A stretch of DNA of 64,000 nucleotides, taken from assembly GCA_031296325.1 (NCBI GenBank), contig JARLFY010000025.1, positions 28,844-92,843 of the forward strand, in the 5' to 3' direction. Both the position numbers and the translations under genes were made by a program. The stretch's first letter is position 1. The number at the start of each line of letters is the position of its first letter. The stretch is from Acidobacteriaceae bacterium. Lineage in GTDB: Bacteria; Acidobacteriota; Terriglobia; Terriglobales; Acidobacteriaceae. Below are positions 1-8,191 of this stretch, piece by piece. Under the pieces are notes generated by a model. The model did no database searches. It was not told where the DNA came from and was given only the letters and a program-made list of their open reading frames with translations.

Positions 1-255
1 ATTCAGAAGTTCTCTGATGCAGAGATTACGGAGTGCCCGCACTGCGCGGGTCCGCTGGAGCGCGTTGTTACGGCTGCGGCCTTCTCGCTCAAGGGCGGAG
101 GCTGGTACAAGGACGGCTACAGCAGCCACGTAAAGCACAAATCCTCCAGTGACCACTCGACCAGTTCCCCCAGCGCAGCGTCCAGTTCAAGCAGCGCCAC
201 ACCTGCGCCCGCATCAGCGCCAGCTCCCGCTGCGGCGACCGCCGCCAAGAAGTAG
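1..255 (+). CDS. FmdB-family zinc-ribbon protein, C-terminal part
   Basis: The frame is open from base 1 and ends at TAG 253-255, so only the last 84 residues are present. A CPHC motif near residues 12-15 followed by GPLERVVTAAAFSLKGGGWYKDGY matches the second half of the short zinc ribbon of FmdB-type putative regulatory proteins, where a second CxxC would lie upstream of the window. After residue 45 the chain becomes a low-complexity Ser/Ala/Pro tail ending in Lys-Lys, common in acidobacterial members. The zinc ribbon suggests nucleic-acid or protein binding, but no defined function can be assigned. A strong hairpin follows the stop. Confidence 0.75.
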   Translation: MQKFSDAEITECPHCAGPLERVVTAAAFSLKGGGWYKDGYSSHVKHKSSSDHSTSSPSAASSSSSATPAPASAPAPAAATAAKK

Positions 256-278
256 CGATGCTTTGTCGCAGTAAACGG

Positions 279-331
279 AAAGCTCCGCATACATTGCATG
301 CCTAAGCGGCGTTCAACGTATGCGGAGCTTT
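279..331. terminator. Convergent hairpin terminator between FmdB-like gene and gatB
   Basis: Perfect 14-bp inverted repeat (AAAGCTCCGCATAC at 279-292 and its complement at 318-331) with a 25-base loop. It lies between two converging genes and carries A/T at its outer ends, so it could serve both strands. Confidence 0.6.
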
Positions 332-353
332 GTCTGTGAACATTCTGCGAACG

Positions 354-1859
<1,506 letters not shown>

Positions 1860-1985
1860 AATCAACTCGATTCTAGCAATAAGCGGCGGTCGATTTCTCC
1901 CTGACCCTCTTCCGTGCGCAATCTTTCAAGAAAACTGGCGCTGCGAGATGACCAACGGCGGTGCATGCCCCTAGAATCTAAAGTG

Positions 1986-3110
1986 ATGGCTACAACGGTT
2001 CGTTCGTATTCAAAGATCAATCTAGGGCTGGCGATTGGGCCGGTGCGCGCAGACGGCTTTCATGGGCTGGCAACGCTCTATCAGACGCTGGCGCTGCACG
2101 ATCTGGTCACCGTCGAGGCGCGCCGACTGGCGGCGGGCGAGTCGCGCATCTCGCTGACGACCAACCACGCGCAAGTTCCCACCGACGCGCGCAACACGGC
2201 GTGGAAGATCGTCGAGCGAGCGTTGGCGCGGATGAATGTCACCGCTGAGGTCGCAGTCCACATCGAGAAACGGCTTCCCGTGCAGGGCGGAATGGGCGCA
2301 GGTTCGGCCAACGCCGCCGCCGCGCTGATCGGGCTGGAGAGCGAGCTGGAGATGGCTCTGCCCGAGACCGTCCGGCTGGAGATCGCCGCTGAGGTTGGTT
2401 CAGACGTTCCGCTCTTCCTCCTCGGCGGAGCGGTGCAGGGTACACAGCGCGGGGAGATCGTCCGCGCAATGCAGGACTTCCCCGCCACGGCCTGCGTGAT
2501 CGCCGTGCCGGAGGTTGGCGTATCCACTCCGCGAGCCTTTCGCGATTGGGACGAGCGGCAGGCGCAGAACCAGTTGACATCCGCCCCGCGAACCGATAAG
2601 CTGGATAAGTTGAGTCACGTTTACGCCTCCGTTCTTGGGGCTGACCTGAAGAAGTATGGGGTCAAGTCACAGACAGAGAAAACGCCTGACACATCCGGTA
2701 TCGTTCGTGGCCGCAGCCCTGAGATAAAACAGGGTGGCTTGGAGGGTGAAACTCCCAGGCACGGCAGCACATGGAACGGTCTTGCCGAGAATACTCTTCT
2801 CGCGCTTGTCCGCACCGGGATCGAAAACGACTTTGAAGAGGTCGTCTTTCCTCAGTATCCCCTCCTGCGTGAAATCAAGCGTTTATTGATGGGTACCCCG
2901 GCTGGCGCGTCTTCTGGCGCACCGGCAGATTCGAGTGGCAATGCGTTGTGCGCGGCGCTCTCGGGTTCAGGCTCCGCTCTGTTTGGCCTTTATCGGTCGA
3001 CGGCAGAGGCAGAAGCTGCTCAACAACGCGTTCAGGCTTCCGGCTGCAAGGCCCTCCTCACCGAGACCTTGCCCCGACAAGAGTACTGGCGCACAATGTT
3101 CGCAGAGTGA
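1986..3110 (+). CDS. ispE: 4-diphosphocytidyl-2-C-methyl-D-erythritol kinase (MEP pathway)
   Basis: IspE is a GHMP-family kinase that phosphorylates CDP-methylerythritol in isoprenoid synthesis. The ATG at 1986 gives MATTVRSYSKINLGLAIG, the usual N-terminus with the substrate-binding KINL. The ATP loop PVQGGMGAGSANAAA lies near residue 98 and the third GHMP motif LSGSGSALFGLY near 330. The protein is about 374 residues, against roughly 280-300 for the family. Most of the excess is a block at residues 196-265 (bases about 2576-2780) between the substrate domain and NTLLALVRTGIENDFEEVVFP, plus a small Gly/Ala/Ser insert near residue 305. Both keep the frame, so the gene looks intact. An in-frame start at 1914 would only add unconserved residues. 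A tRNA-Gln follows 34 bases downstream. Confidence 0.93.
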   Translation: MATTVRSYSKINLGLAIGPVRADGFHGLATLYQTLALHDLVTVEARRLAAGESRISLTTNHAQVPTDARNTAWKIVERALARMNVTAEVAVHIEKRLPVQGGMGAGSANAAAALIGLESELEMALPETVRLEIAAEVGSDVPLFLLGGAVQGTQRGEIVRAMQDFPATACVIAVPEVGVSTPRAFRDWDERQAQNQLTSAPRTDKLDKLSHVYASVLGADLKKYGVKSQTEKTPDTSGIVRGRSPEIKQGGLEGETPRHGSTWNGLAENTLLALVRTGIENDFEEVVFPQYPLLREIKRLLMGTPAGASSGAPADSSGNALCAALSGSGSALFGLYRSTAEAEAAQQRVQASGCKALLTETLPRQEYWRTMFAE

Positions 3111-3144
3111 TGCTTGTCGGCAGGGAACACCGACGACCGTATAC

Positions 3145-3218
3145 TGGGCGATCGACTAATGGTAGGTCAAGTGCCTTTGACGCACTTTGTCCAGGTTCGA
3201 ATCCTGGTCGCCCAGCCA
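3145..3218 (+). tRNA. tRNA-Gln (anticodon TTG)
   Basis: A 74-base cloverleaf. Acceptor TGGGCGA pairs with TCGCCCA, the anticodon stem AGTGC/GCACT encloses loop CTTTGAC (anticodon TTG), and the T arm CCAGG-TTCGAAT-CCTGG is standard. The discriminator G and an encoded CCA (3216-3218) complete it. Confidence 0.95.
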
Positions 3219-3602
3219 AATTTCAGTCGACGCACAGAATACGACGAGAGCGAATAGAGTCCGCGCAGGTCAAGTGCGCGCAGACGAAACGATCGGTTTT
3301 CAATCGATTGGAAGATCGGCTTAGGTCGATCGCGTGGTTGGCTTCGGCCAGCCCGGTAACATAGGGTTCTTTCGGCGGCAGCAACTTGTCGCAGAGGTTG
3401 GACGGTTTTTGAGGTTTTGCACAGCGCTCCGCAATTGGAGCGAATGTAAGAGGTTCAGAGGCAGAAGTTTGAAGGGCCATGTCTCAGGTTTTGCAGTTTA
3501 CAGCCTGATATTTCGTAATTCGAGGTAGCGACGCAAAACAAGGCGCCGTAAGACGTAAAGCAGCAGGAGCACCCAAGGTCAACCAACCTGGAGGGTTTCA
3601 AC
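3219..3602 (+). other. Intergenic region between tRNA-Gln and prs
   Basis: These 384 bases hold no convincing gene. They probably carry the prs promoter and a long 5' leader. Purine-rich stretches and a ribosome-binding site GGAGGG at 3590-3595 are visible, 7 bases before the GTG of prs. No recognised riboswitch or repeat element was seen. Confidence 0.5.
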
Positions 3603-4721
3603 GTGAACAACCAAGACACGACTGCGGTTCTTTCCCCTATTTCAGAGCAGGCTGCGGAGGCGACAACGACCTCCCAGCCTGCTTCTACGTTAATTACCGA
3701 TGTACGACCAGAGGCCTTTCGCGCACCGCAGGACGGAGCGCGCATCGCCGCCGAGCGCAAGCGCTCTCCCAAACTGAGCGATGACAAGCGTTTCAAGATC
3801 TTCTGCGGATCGTCGAATCACGCCCTCGGCGAAGAGGTCTGCAAGTTCATCGGGGTTCCACTGGGCGAGGTTCGTCTACAGCGATTCGCCGATGGCGAGG
3901 TCTACTTCCAACTACTCGAGAACGTTCGCGGTGTGGATGTGTTTTTGATTCAGCCGACCTGCAATCCGGTCGACGAGCACCTGATGGAACTGCTGATTAT
4001 GATCGACGCTCTGAAGCGCGCATCGGCGGGACGCATCACGGTGGTCATTCCCTACTACGGCTACGCAAGGCAGGATCGCAAGGATCGCCCGCGCGTCGCC
4101 ATCACGTCCAAGCTGGTGGCCGACCTGCTCAGCACCGCCGGAGCGAATCGCGCTCTGCTGGTCGATCTGCACGCGGCGCAGATTCAGGGCTTCTTCAATA
4201 TTCCGGTCGATCACCTCTTCGCCAGCCCGGTGTTGGTGAGCTACTGCCGAGAGCTTGGGCTCCCGGATTTGACGGTGGTTTCTCCAGATGCGGGAGGCGT
4301 AGAGCGCGCGCGCTTCTTTGCCCAGAAGCTGGGAGTTCCTCTGGCCATCGTCGACAAGCGGCGCACCGACATCAACGTGACCGAAGTGATGAACGTGATC
4401 GGCGACGTAAAGGGTCGTTCCTGCCTGATTCTGGACGACATTGTCGATACAGCCGGAACGCTGGTGAAGACCGTGGAAGCGCTGTACGACCAGGGCGCGA
4501 AAAAAGTTTATGCCTGCGCCACGCACGCGGTTCTGTCGGGTCCGGCGGTAGCGCGCATCGAGGCCTCGCGGCTGGAGCAGTTGATCGTGACCAACACCAT
4601 CCCATTGCGCGAAGAGGCGCAGAAGCTGTCCAAGATCAAGGTGCTTTCCATCGCAGGACTGCTGGGCCGCGCCATCGAAAGCATCCACATGGAGACCAGC
4701 GTCAGTACGCTGTTCAACTAG
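3603..4721 (+). CDS. prs: Ribose-phosphate pyrophosphokinase (PRPP synthetase)
   Basis: Prs makes PRPP from ribose 5-phosphate and ATP, feeding purine, pyrimidine, histidine and tryptophan synthesis. The core begins about residue 60 with FKIFCGSSNHALGEEVCKFIGV and carries FADGEVYFQL, DLHAAQIQGFFNIPVDHL near residue 187, and the PRPP-loop LILDDIVDTAGT near 275. The GTG start follows GGAGGG at a 7-base spacing, and the frame then encodes about 58 unconserved, Ala/Thr-rich residues before the catalytic domain. The total of 372 compares with about 315 for typical bacterial Prs, so this is an N-terminal extension unless translation starts internally. rplY and pth follow in the same direction. Confidence 0.96.
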   Translation: MNNQDTTAVLSPISEQAAEATTTSQPASTLITDVRPEAFRAPQDGARIAAERKRSPKLSDDKRFKIFCGSSNHALGEEVCKFIGVPLGEVRLQRFADGEVYFQLLENVRGVDVFLIQPTCNPVDEHLMELLIMIDALKRASAGRITVVIPYYGYARQDRKDRPRVAITSKLVADLLSTAGANRALLVDLHAAQIQGFFNIPVDHLFASPVLVSYCRELGLPDLTVVSPDAGGVERARFFAQKLGVPLAIVDKRRTDINVTEVMNVIGDVKGRSCLILDDIVDTAGTLVKTVEALYDQGAKKVYACATHAVLSGPAVARIEASRLEQLIVTNTIPLREEAQKLSKIKVLSIAGLLGRAIESIHMETSVSTLFN

Positions 4722-4861
4722 ACGAAGTTGTAACAATGAGTTTGTAGATAGCAGGTAATTCAGATTGCGCGGCCAAGCCGCAAAGGGAGCGAAGGAAGTC
4801 CGTTACTGGGTTTTGACTCATTACTCACAGCGGTCTATCCCGTGCCCGAAAGGAAATGATT

Positions 4862-5536
4862 ATGGCAACCTCTACCACCCCCATCGTCGTCGCAACGCCC
4901 CGCGAGGGCCGTTTCAACAAGAATGCCGCCCGTCGCGTTCGCGTCACCGGTCAGATCCCCGCCGTTGTCTACGGAGCGGGCCAGCCCTCGGTCGCCGTCA
5001 CGGTTGATCCTCGCGTCGCCATCAGGATTCTGCACTCCGACTCTGGCCATAACACCATCTTCGACCTCGAAGTGACGGGAACTTCCGTCGTCAAGGCGAT
5101 GATCGTCGACTGGCAGAACGAGCCGATCAAGGGCGCTCTGCTGCACGTCGACCTCAAGCGCATCGCGATGGACAAGGCCATGCGCGTCTCGGTGCCAATC
5201 CAGTTGACCGGCGTTCCGGTTGGCGTCAAGGCGCAGGGTGGAATTCTGGAGCATGTGCTGCGTGAGGTCGAGATCGAGTGCCTCCCTGGCGACATCCCGG
5301 GCCATCTCGATGTAGACGTTAGCGCGCTGGAGATTCACGGCGTCATCCACGTCTCGGATCTGCCGCACTCCGGTTCGATCAAGTTCCTCGGCGACGAGCA
5401 TGCAACCGTCGCACACGTCACCGCCGTCAAGGAAGAGGCCGCGACCGAAGAGACCGCTGCCGCAGCAGAGCCCGAAGTAGCCAAGAAGGGCAAGGAAGAA
5501 GCCGAAGCCGCTGCTCCTGACGCCAAGAAGAAGTAA
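4862..5536 (+). CDS. rplY: 50S ribosomal protein L25/Ctc family
   Basis: L25 of the general-stress (Ctc) type binds 5S rRNA in the large subunit. The 224-residue chain has the L25 N-terminal domain (REGRFNKNAARRVRVTGQIPAVVYGAG), the Ctc C-terminal beta domain (residues about 95-185, including VREVEIECLPGDIPGHLDVDVS), and an acidic/Lys-rich tail. The order prs-rplY-pth is a common bacterial arrangement and supports the call. Two ATGs lie 6 bases apart; AAAGGA at 4849-4854 is well placed for the second (4862), so I start there. Confidence 0.95.
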   Translation: MATSTTPIVVATPREGRFNKNAARRVRVTGQIPAVVYGAGQPSVAVTVDPRVAIRILHSDSGHNTIFDLEVTGTSVVKAMIVDWQNEPIKGALLHVDLKRIAMDKAMRVSVPIQLTGVPVGVKAQGGILEHVLREVEIECLPGDIPGHLDVDVSALEIHGVIHVSDLPHSGSIKFLGDEHATVAHVTAVKEEAATEETAAAAEPEVAKKGKEEAEAAAPDAKKK

Positions 5537-5567
5537 AGAGATTTCTTCTTGTTTTTGTCTTTAGATA

Positions 5568-5622
5568 GGGCGGGGCTTTAGCCCTGCCGCAATGATCGCA
5601 ACAGCGATGGGGCTTTAGCCCC
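5568..5622. repeat. Two-hairpin palindromic repeat (GGGCTTTAGCCC type)
   Basis: Two palindromes sit side by side between rplY and pth: GGGCGGGGCTTTAGCCCTGCC at 5568-5588 and GGGGCTTTAGCCCC at 5609-5622. The same pair in the same order occurs at 15143-15197 upstream of hisG, so this is a dispersed repeat and not simply a terminator. Confidence 0.7.
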
Positions 5623-5651
5623 GGAGTTGTTCGCACAGAGGAACGAACGGC

Positions 5652-6260
5652 GTGAAACTGATTATCGGTCTCGGAAATCCCGGCATCGAGTACCAGTTCA
5701 CTCCACACAACGTCGGCTTTCTCGCGCTGGATCGCATTGCGGAAGAGTGCAATGCGACCATCGCGAATCGCCGGGGCAAAGCTCTTACGACGAAGGTAAG
5801 GATTGCAGGACAAGAAGTTCTGCTGGCCAAGCCGGAGACGTTCATGAACCTGAGCGGGCAGTCAGTCGCCGCGCTGGTGAATGAGTTGGGAATCACGATT
5901 CCGTCCGAGGACGTGATTGTGATTCATGACGAGCTGGCCTTTCCGCTGGGCACGCTTCGCATCCGCGAGCGCGGTTCGGCGGGCGGGCACAACGGGATCA
6001 AGTCGATCCTCGGCGCGTTGGGAACAGAAGAGTGGATTCGCATTCGGATTGGCGTTGGGAAACCACCGCTGGCCGATGGCACGGAGATCAAGGCGGGAGG
6101 CAAGGATTACCTTCTCTCGCCGATGCGCAAGGCGGAGCTTGTGCTGCTGGATGAGGTTCTCGACCGCGTCAATCGCGCCGTCGAGGCGATTCTCGCCCAG
6201 GGAGTGAGCGCCGCTATGAACGAGTTCAATCGGACGGTTGCAAGCGAGTCGTCCGAGTAG
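5652..6260 (+). CDS. pth: Peptidyl-tRNA hydrolase
   Basis: Pth releases tRNA from peptidyl-tRNA that drops off the ribosome. The 202-residue product starts KLIIGLGNPGIEYQFTPHNVGF, containing the catalytic His of TPHNVG near residue 20, followed by KPETFMNLSGQSV near 60, VIHDELAFPLG near 93 (catalytic Asp) and GSAGGHNGIKSI near 113. Length is typical. The GTG at 5652 puts this N-terminus exactly where family members start. The gene completes the prs-rplY-pth run and lies 29 bases after a palindromic repeat. Confidence 0.97.
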   Translation: MKLIIGLGNPGIEYQFTPHNVGFLALDRIAEECNATIANRRGKALTTKVRIAGQEVLLAKPETFMNLSGQSVAALVNELGITIPSEDVIVIHDELAFPLGTLRIRERGSAGGHNGIKSILGALGTEEWIRIRIGVGKPPLADGTEIKAGGKDYLLSPMRKAELVLLDEVLDRVNRAVEAILAQGVSAAMNEFNRTVASESSE

Positions 6261-6273
6261 TTTTAGACAGCGA

Positions 6274-6293
6274 GGCACGGTTTCGGCCGTGCC
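6274..6293. repeat. Short hairpin between pth and rpsF
   Basis: GGCACGG at 6274-6280 and CCGTGCC at 6287-6293 enclose TTTCGG. No U-run follows, so it is not a classic terminator. It begins a 115-base leader of rpsF that includes a second GC-rich stretch near 6308-6335; an autoregulatory role for S6:S18 is conceivable but unproven. Confidence 0.4.
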
Positions 6294-6408
6294 AACACGA
6301 AACGATGACCCCGAGGGGGCGTAAGTCCCTGAGGATTATTCCAGACCGGGTTGGCAGAAGATACGCCAGCACGGTGCGAAGCAGAACTTCGCAGAAAGAA
6401 GTAAACGA

Positions 6409-6906
6409 ATGAATCGCACCTACGAAATCATGTTTATCGTTCGTCCCGACGTTGAGGAAGCCGATCTCGACAAGTTGATCGAGGGCTTCTCGGCCAACAT
6501 CGTCAACGGTGGCGGCGAAGTCAAGAGTGTAGAGAAGATGGGCCGTCGTCGGCTCGCCTACACGGTTCGCAAGTTCAACGACGGCTTCTATGTGCTGCTG
6601 AACATCGCCGCCGCAGGCAGCCTGATCGGCGAGATCGAGCGCCGTCTGCGCGTCTCCGAGCCGGTCATCAAGTTCATCACTGTGCGCATGGACGAAGAAG
6701 AGAAGCGTCTGGCCAAGGTGAAGGCTCTGCGCGACTCGAAGGTCAAGCGCAGCGCGCAGCCCATCGCCCCGCCCGCACCGGTTGCAGTCGTCGCCGAGCC
6801 GGAGGCCGCTGCGGTTGCCGAAGCGCCTGCTGCGGTTGCAGAGACGCCTGCTGCTGTCGCCGAGACGGTGGCACCCGTTGCCGCCGAGTCCGCCGCAACG
6901 GTCTAA
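6409..6906 (+). CDS. rpsF: 30S ribosomal protein S6
   Basis: S6 binds 16S rRNA as a heterodimer with S18. The first 100 residues match the family (MNRTYEIMFIVRPDVEEADLDKLI, KMGRRRLAYTVRKFNDGFYVLL, EPVIKFITVRMDEE). The remainder to residue 165 is an Ala/Val/Pro/Glu tail with near-repeats (AEAPAAVAETPAAVAET) that probably lies disordered on the ribosome surface. ATG 6409 is preceded by AGAAAGAAG. It heads an rpsF-rpsR-rplI cluster in which the usual ssb between rpsF and rpsR is missing, leaving a 168-base gap. Confidence 0.96.
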   Translation: MNRTYEIMFIVRPDVEEADLDKLIEGFSANIVNGGGEVKSVEKMGRRRLAYTVRKFNDGFYVLLNIAAAGSLIGEIERRLRVSEPVIKFITVRMDEEEKRLAKVKALRDSKVKRSAQPIAPPAPVAVVAEPEAAAVAEAPAAVAETPAAVAETVAPVAAESAATV

Positions 6907-7074
6907 TCGCCGCTTTGCACAAGATCTGCGCTGCGGCCTTGGCCGTCGCGCATACTGTACGAACCAACCGCCGCACCCGCTTCCAAACCCGGCCTACATG
7001 GCGGGCGTTCAAAGGCTACACAGCGAGCCTGGAGCGGTTTCGGCGCAACTCGAAAGAGATGAGAGGAATTTCCA

Positions 7075-7434
7075 ATGGCTGACGAAACCAGCGCACCGCA
7101 ATCCGCACCAGAAGCAAGACCCTACACGCCGCGCCCCGCATATGCCGGTCCTGGCGGCCCACGCCCACCCCGTCCCGCTGGCGGTCCTGGTGGAGCGGGC
7201 GGCCCCGGAGGACGCAAGTTCTTCCGTCGCAAGAAGGTCTGCAAGTTCTGCACCGAGAAGATCGACGCCATCAGCTACCGCGATGTTCGCCTGCTACAGG
7301 GCTTCGTCGCCGAACGGGGCAAGATCGTTCCGCGTCGTCTGACCGGCGTCTGCACCCGCCACCAGCGTCGCGTCTCGCTCGCCATCAAGCAGTCGCGCAA
7401 CATCGCTCTGCTCGCCTTCGCCGCGCGCTTCTAA
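7075..7434 (+). CDS. rpsR: 30S ribosomal protein S18
   Basis: S18 pairs with S6 on the platform of the small subunit. The conserved core occupies residues 45-119 (FFRRKKVCKFCTEKIDAISYRDVRLLQGFVAERGKIVPRRLTGVCTRHQRRVSLAIKQSRNIALLAF, written here only as its span and ends FFRRKK and ALLAF). CKFC and the later Cys are the zinc-type residues of C+ ribosomal proteins. A Pro/Gly-rich extension of about 43 residues precedes it; family members are usually 75-90 residues. GAGAGGAATTTCC precedes the ATG. Confidence 0.96.
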   Translation: MADETSAPQSAPEARPYTPRPAYAGPGGPRPPRPAGGPGGAGGPGGRKFFRRKKVCKFCTEKIDAISYRDVRLLQGFVAERGKIVPRRLTGVCTRHQRRVSLAIKQSRNIALLAFAARF

Positions 7435-7486
7435 CCCTCGCGCCGACCGGTAAGCCGGTCGGCGACAGAAATCTCGGAGAACTGCA

Positions 7487-7987
7487 ATGGAAGTCATTCT
7501 GAAGGAAGACGTCATCAAGCTCGGACATCGCGGCGATGTAGTCAAAATCGCCAACGGTTACGGGCGCAACTACCTGCTGCCCGGCAAGCTCGCCATCGAG
7601 GCGACGTCGGCAAACAAGGCCGTCATCGAACAGATGAAGGGCTCGGCAATCCGCAAACTGGCCAAGGAAAAGATCGTCGCAGACGAACTCGCCCAGAAGC
7701 TCGAAGCGGTCGAACTGACCTTCGAGCGCAAGGTGGGAGAGAACGATCACCTCTTCGGCTCGGTCACATCGGGCGACATCGCACAGCAGCTCGAAGCGAA
7801 GGGCTTCATCGTCGACCGGCGCAAGATCTCGTTGGAAGAGCCGTTGAAGACTCTCGGCGAGTTCCATGTGCCGATCAAGCTGCACCGCGAGGTCACCAGC
7901 CATCTCAAGGTCACAATCACCAGCGACCAGCCAGAAGGCTCGACCGAAGTCGTTGCCGCCGAAACCACTGCCGAACCAGCAGCGTAA
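7487..7987 (+). CDS. rplI: 50S ribosomal protein L9
   Basis: L9 binds 23S rRNA near the L1 stalk. MEVILKEDVIKLGHRGDVVKIANGYGRNYLLPGKLA is the typical N-terminal domain, given here by its start MEVILKEDV and the RNYLLP motif at residues 26-31; a long connecting helix and the C-terminal domain (GSVTSGDIAQQLEAKGFIVD near residue 87) follow. The 166 residues exceed the usual 148-150 by an Ala/Thr/Glu tail. The gene ends the ribosomal cluster and is followed by a strong terminator. Confidence 0.97.
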   Translation: MEVILKEDVIKLGHRGDVVKIANGYGRNYLLPGKLAIEATSANKAVIEQMKGSAIRKLAKEKIVADELAQKLEAVELTFERKVGENDHLFGSVTSGDIAQQLEAKGFIVDRRKISLEEPLKTLGEFHVPIKLHREVTSHLKVTITSDQPEGSTEVVAAETTAEPAA

Positions 7988-8008
7988 AAGCCACACAACG
8001 ATTCACCC

Positions 8009-8049
8009 AAAAAGCCCCGATCCACGTTCCAGTGAGTCGGGGCTTTTTA
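8009..8049 (+). terminator. Rho-independent terminator after rplI
   Basis: AAAAAGCCCCGA at 8009-8020 pairs with TCGGGGCTTTTT at 8037-8048, giving a GC-rich stem followed by a run of T. It ends the rpsF-rpsR-rplI unit. Confidence 0.85.
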
Positions 8050-8061
8050 CGTCAATACTCG

Positions 8062-8191
8062 TAGAAAAATTTCTGAATTACAGTAGGGCGTCTGTTTGTC
8101 ATCCCGCCGTCTGTTTGTCATTCCGTAGCGAAGCGAAGGAATCTGCTTTCCCTCGCTCCACGACGGTCTATCCCTTACCGAAGGCGCTCTA
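8062..8191. mobile_element. MITE-like element, 130 bp, overlapping the thyX stop
   Basis: Left end TA+GAAAAATTTCTGAATTAC and right end TTACCGAAGGCGCTC+TA match the inverted ends of the archetype at 31067-31182. The core holds one half repeat (GTCATCCC) and one complete hairpin ATTCCGTAGCGAAGCGAAGGAAT. The right-hand TA plus the first base of the inverted end forms the TAG stop of the thyX-like gene. Confidence 0.8.
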
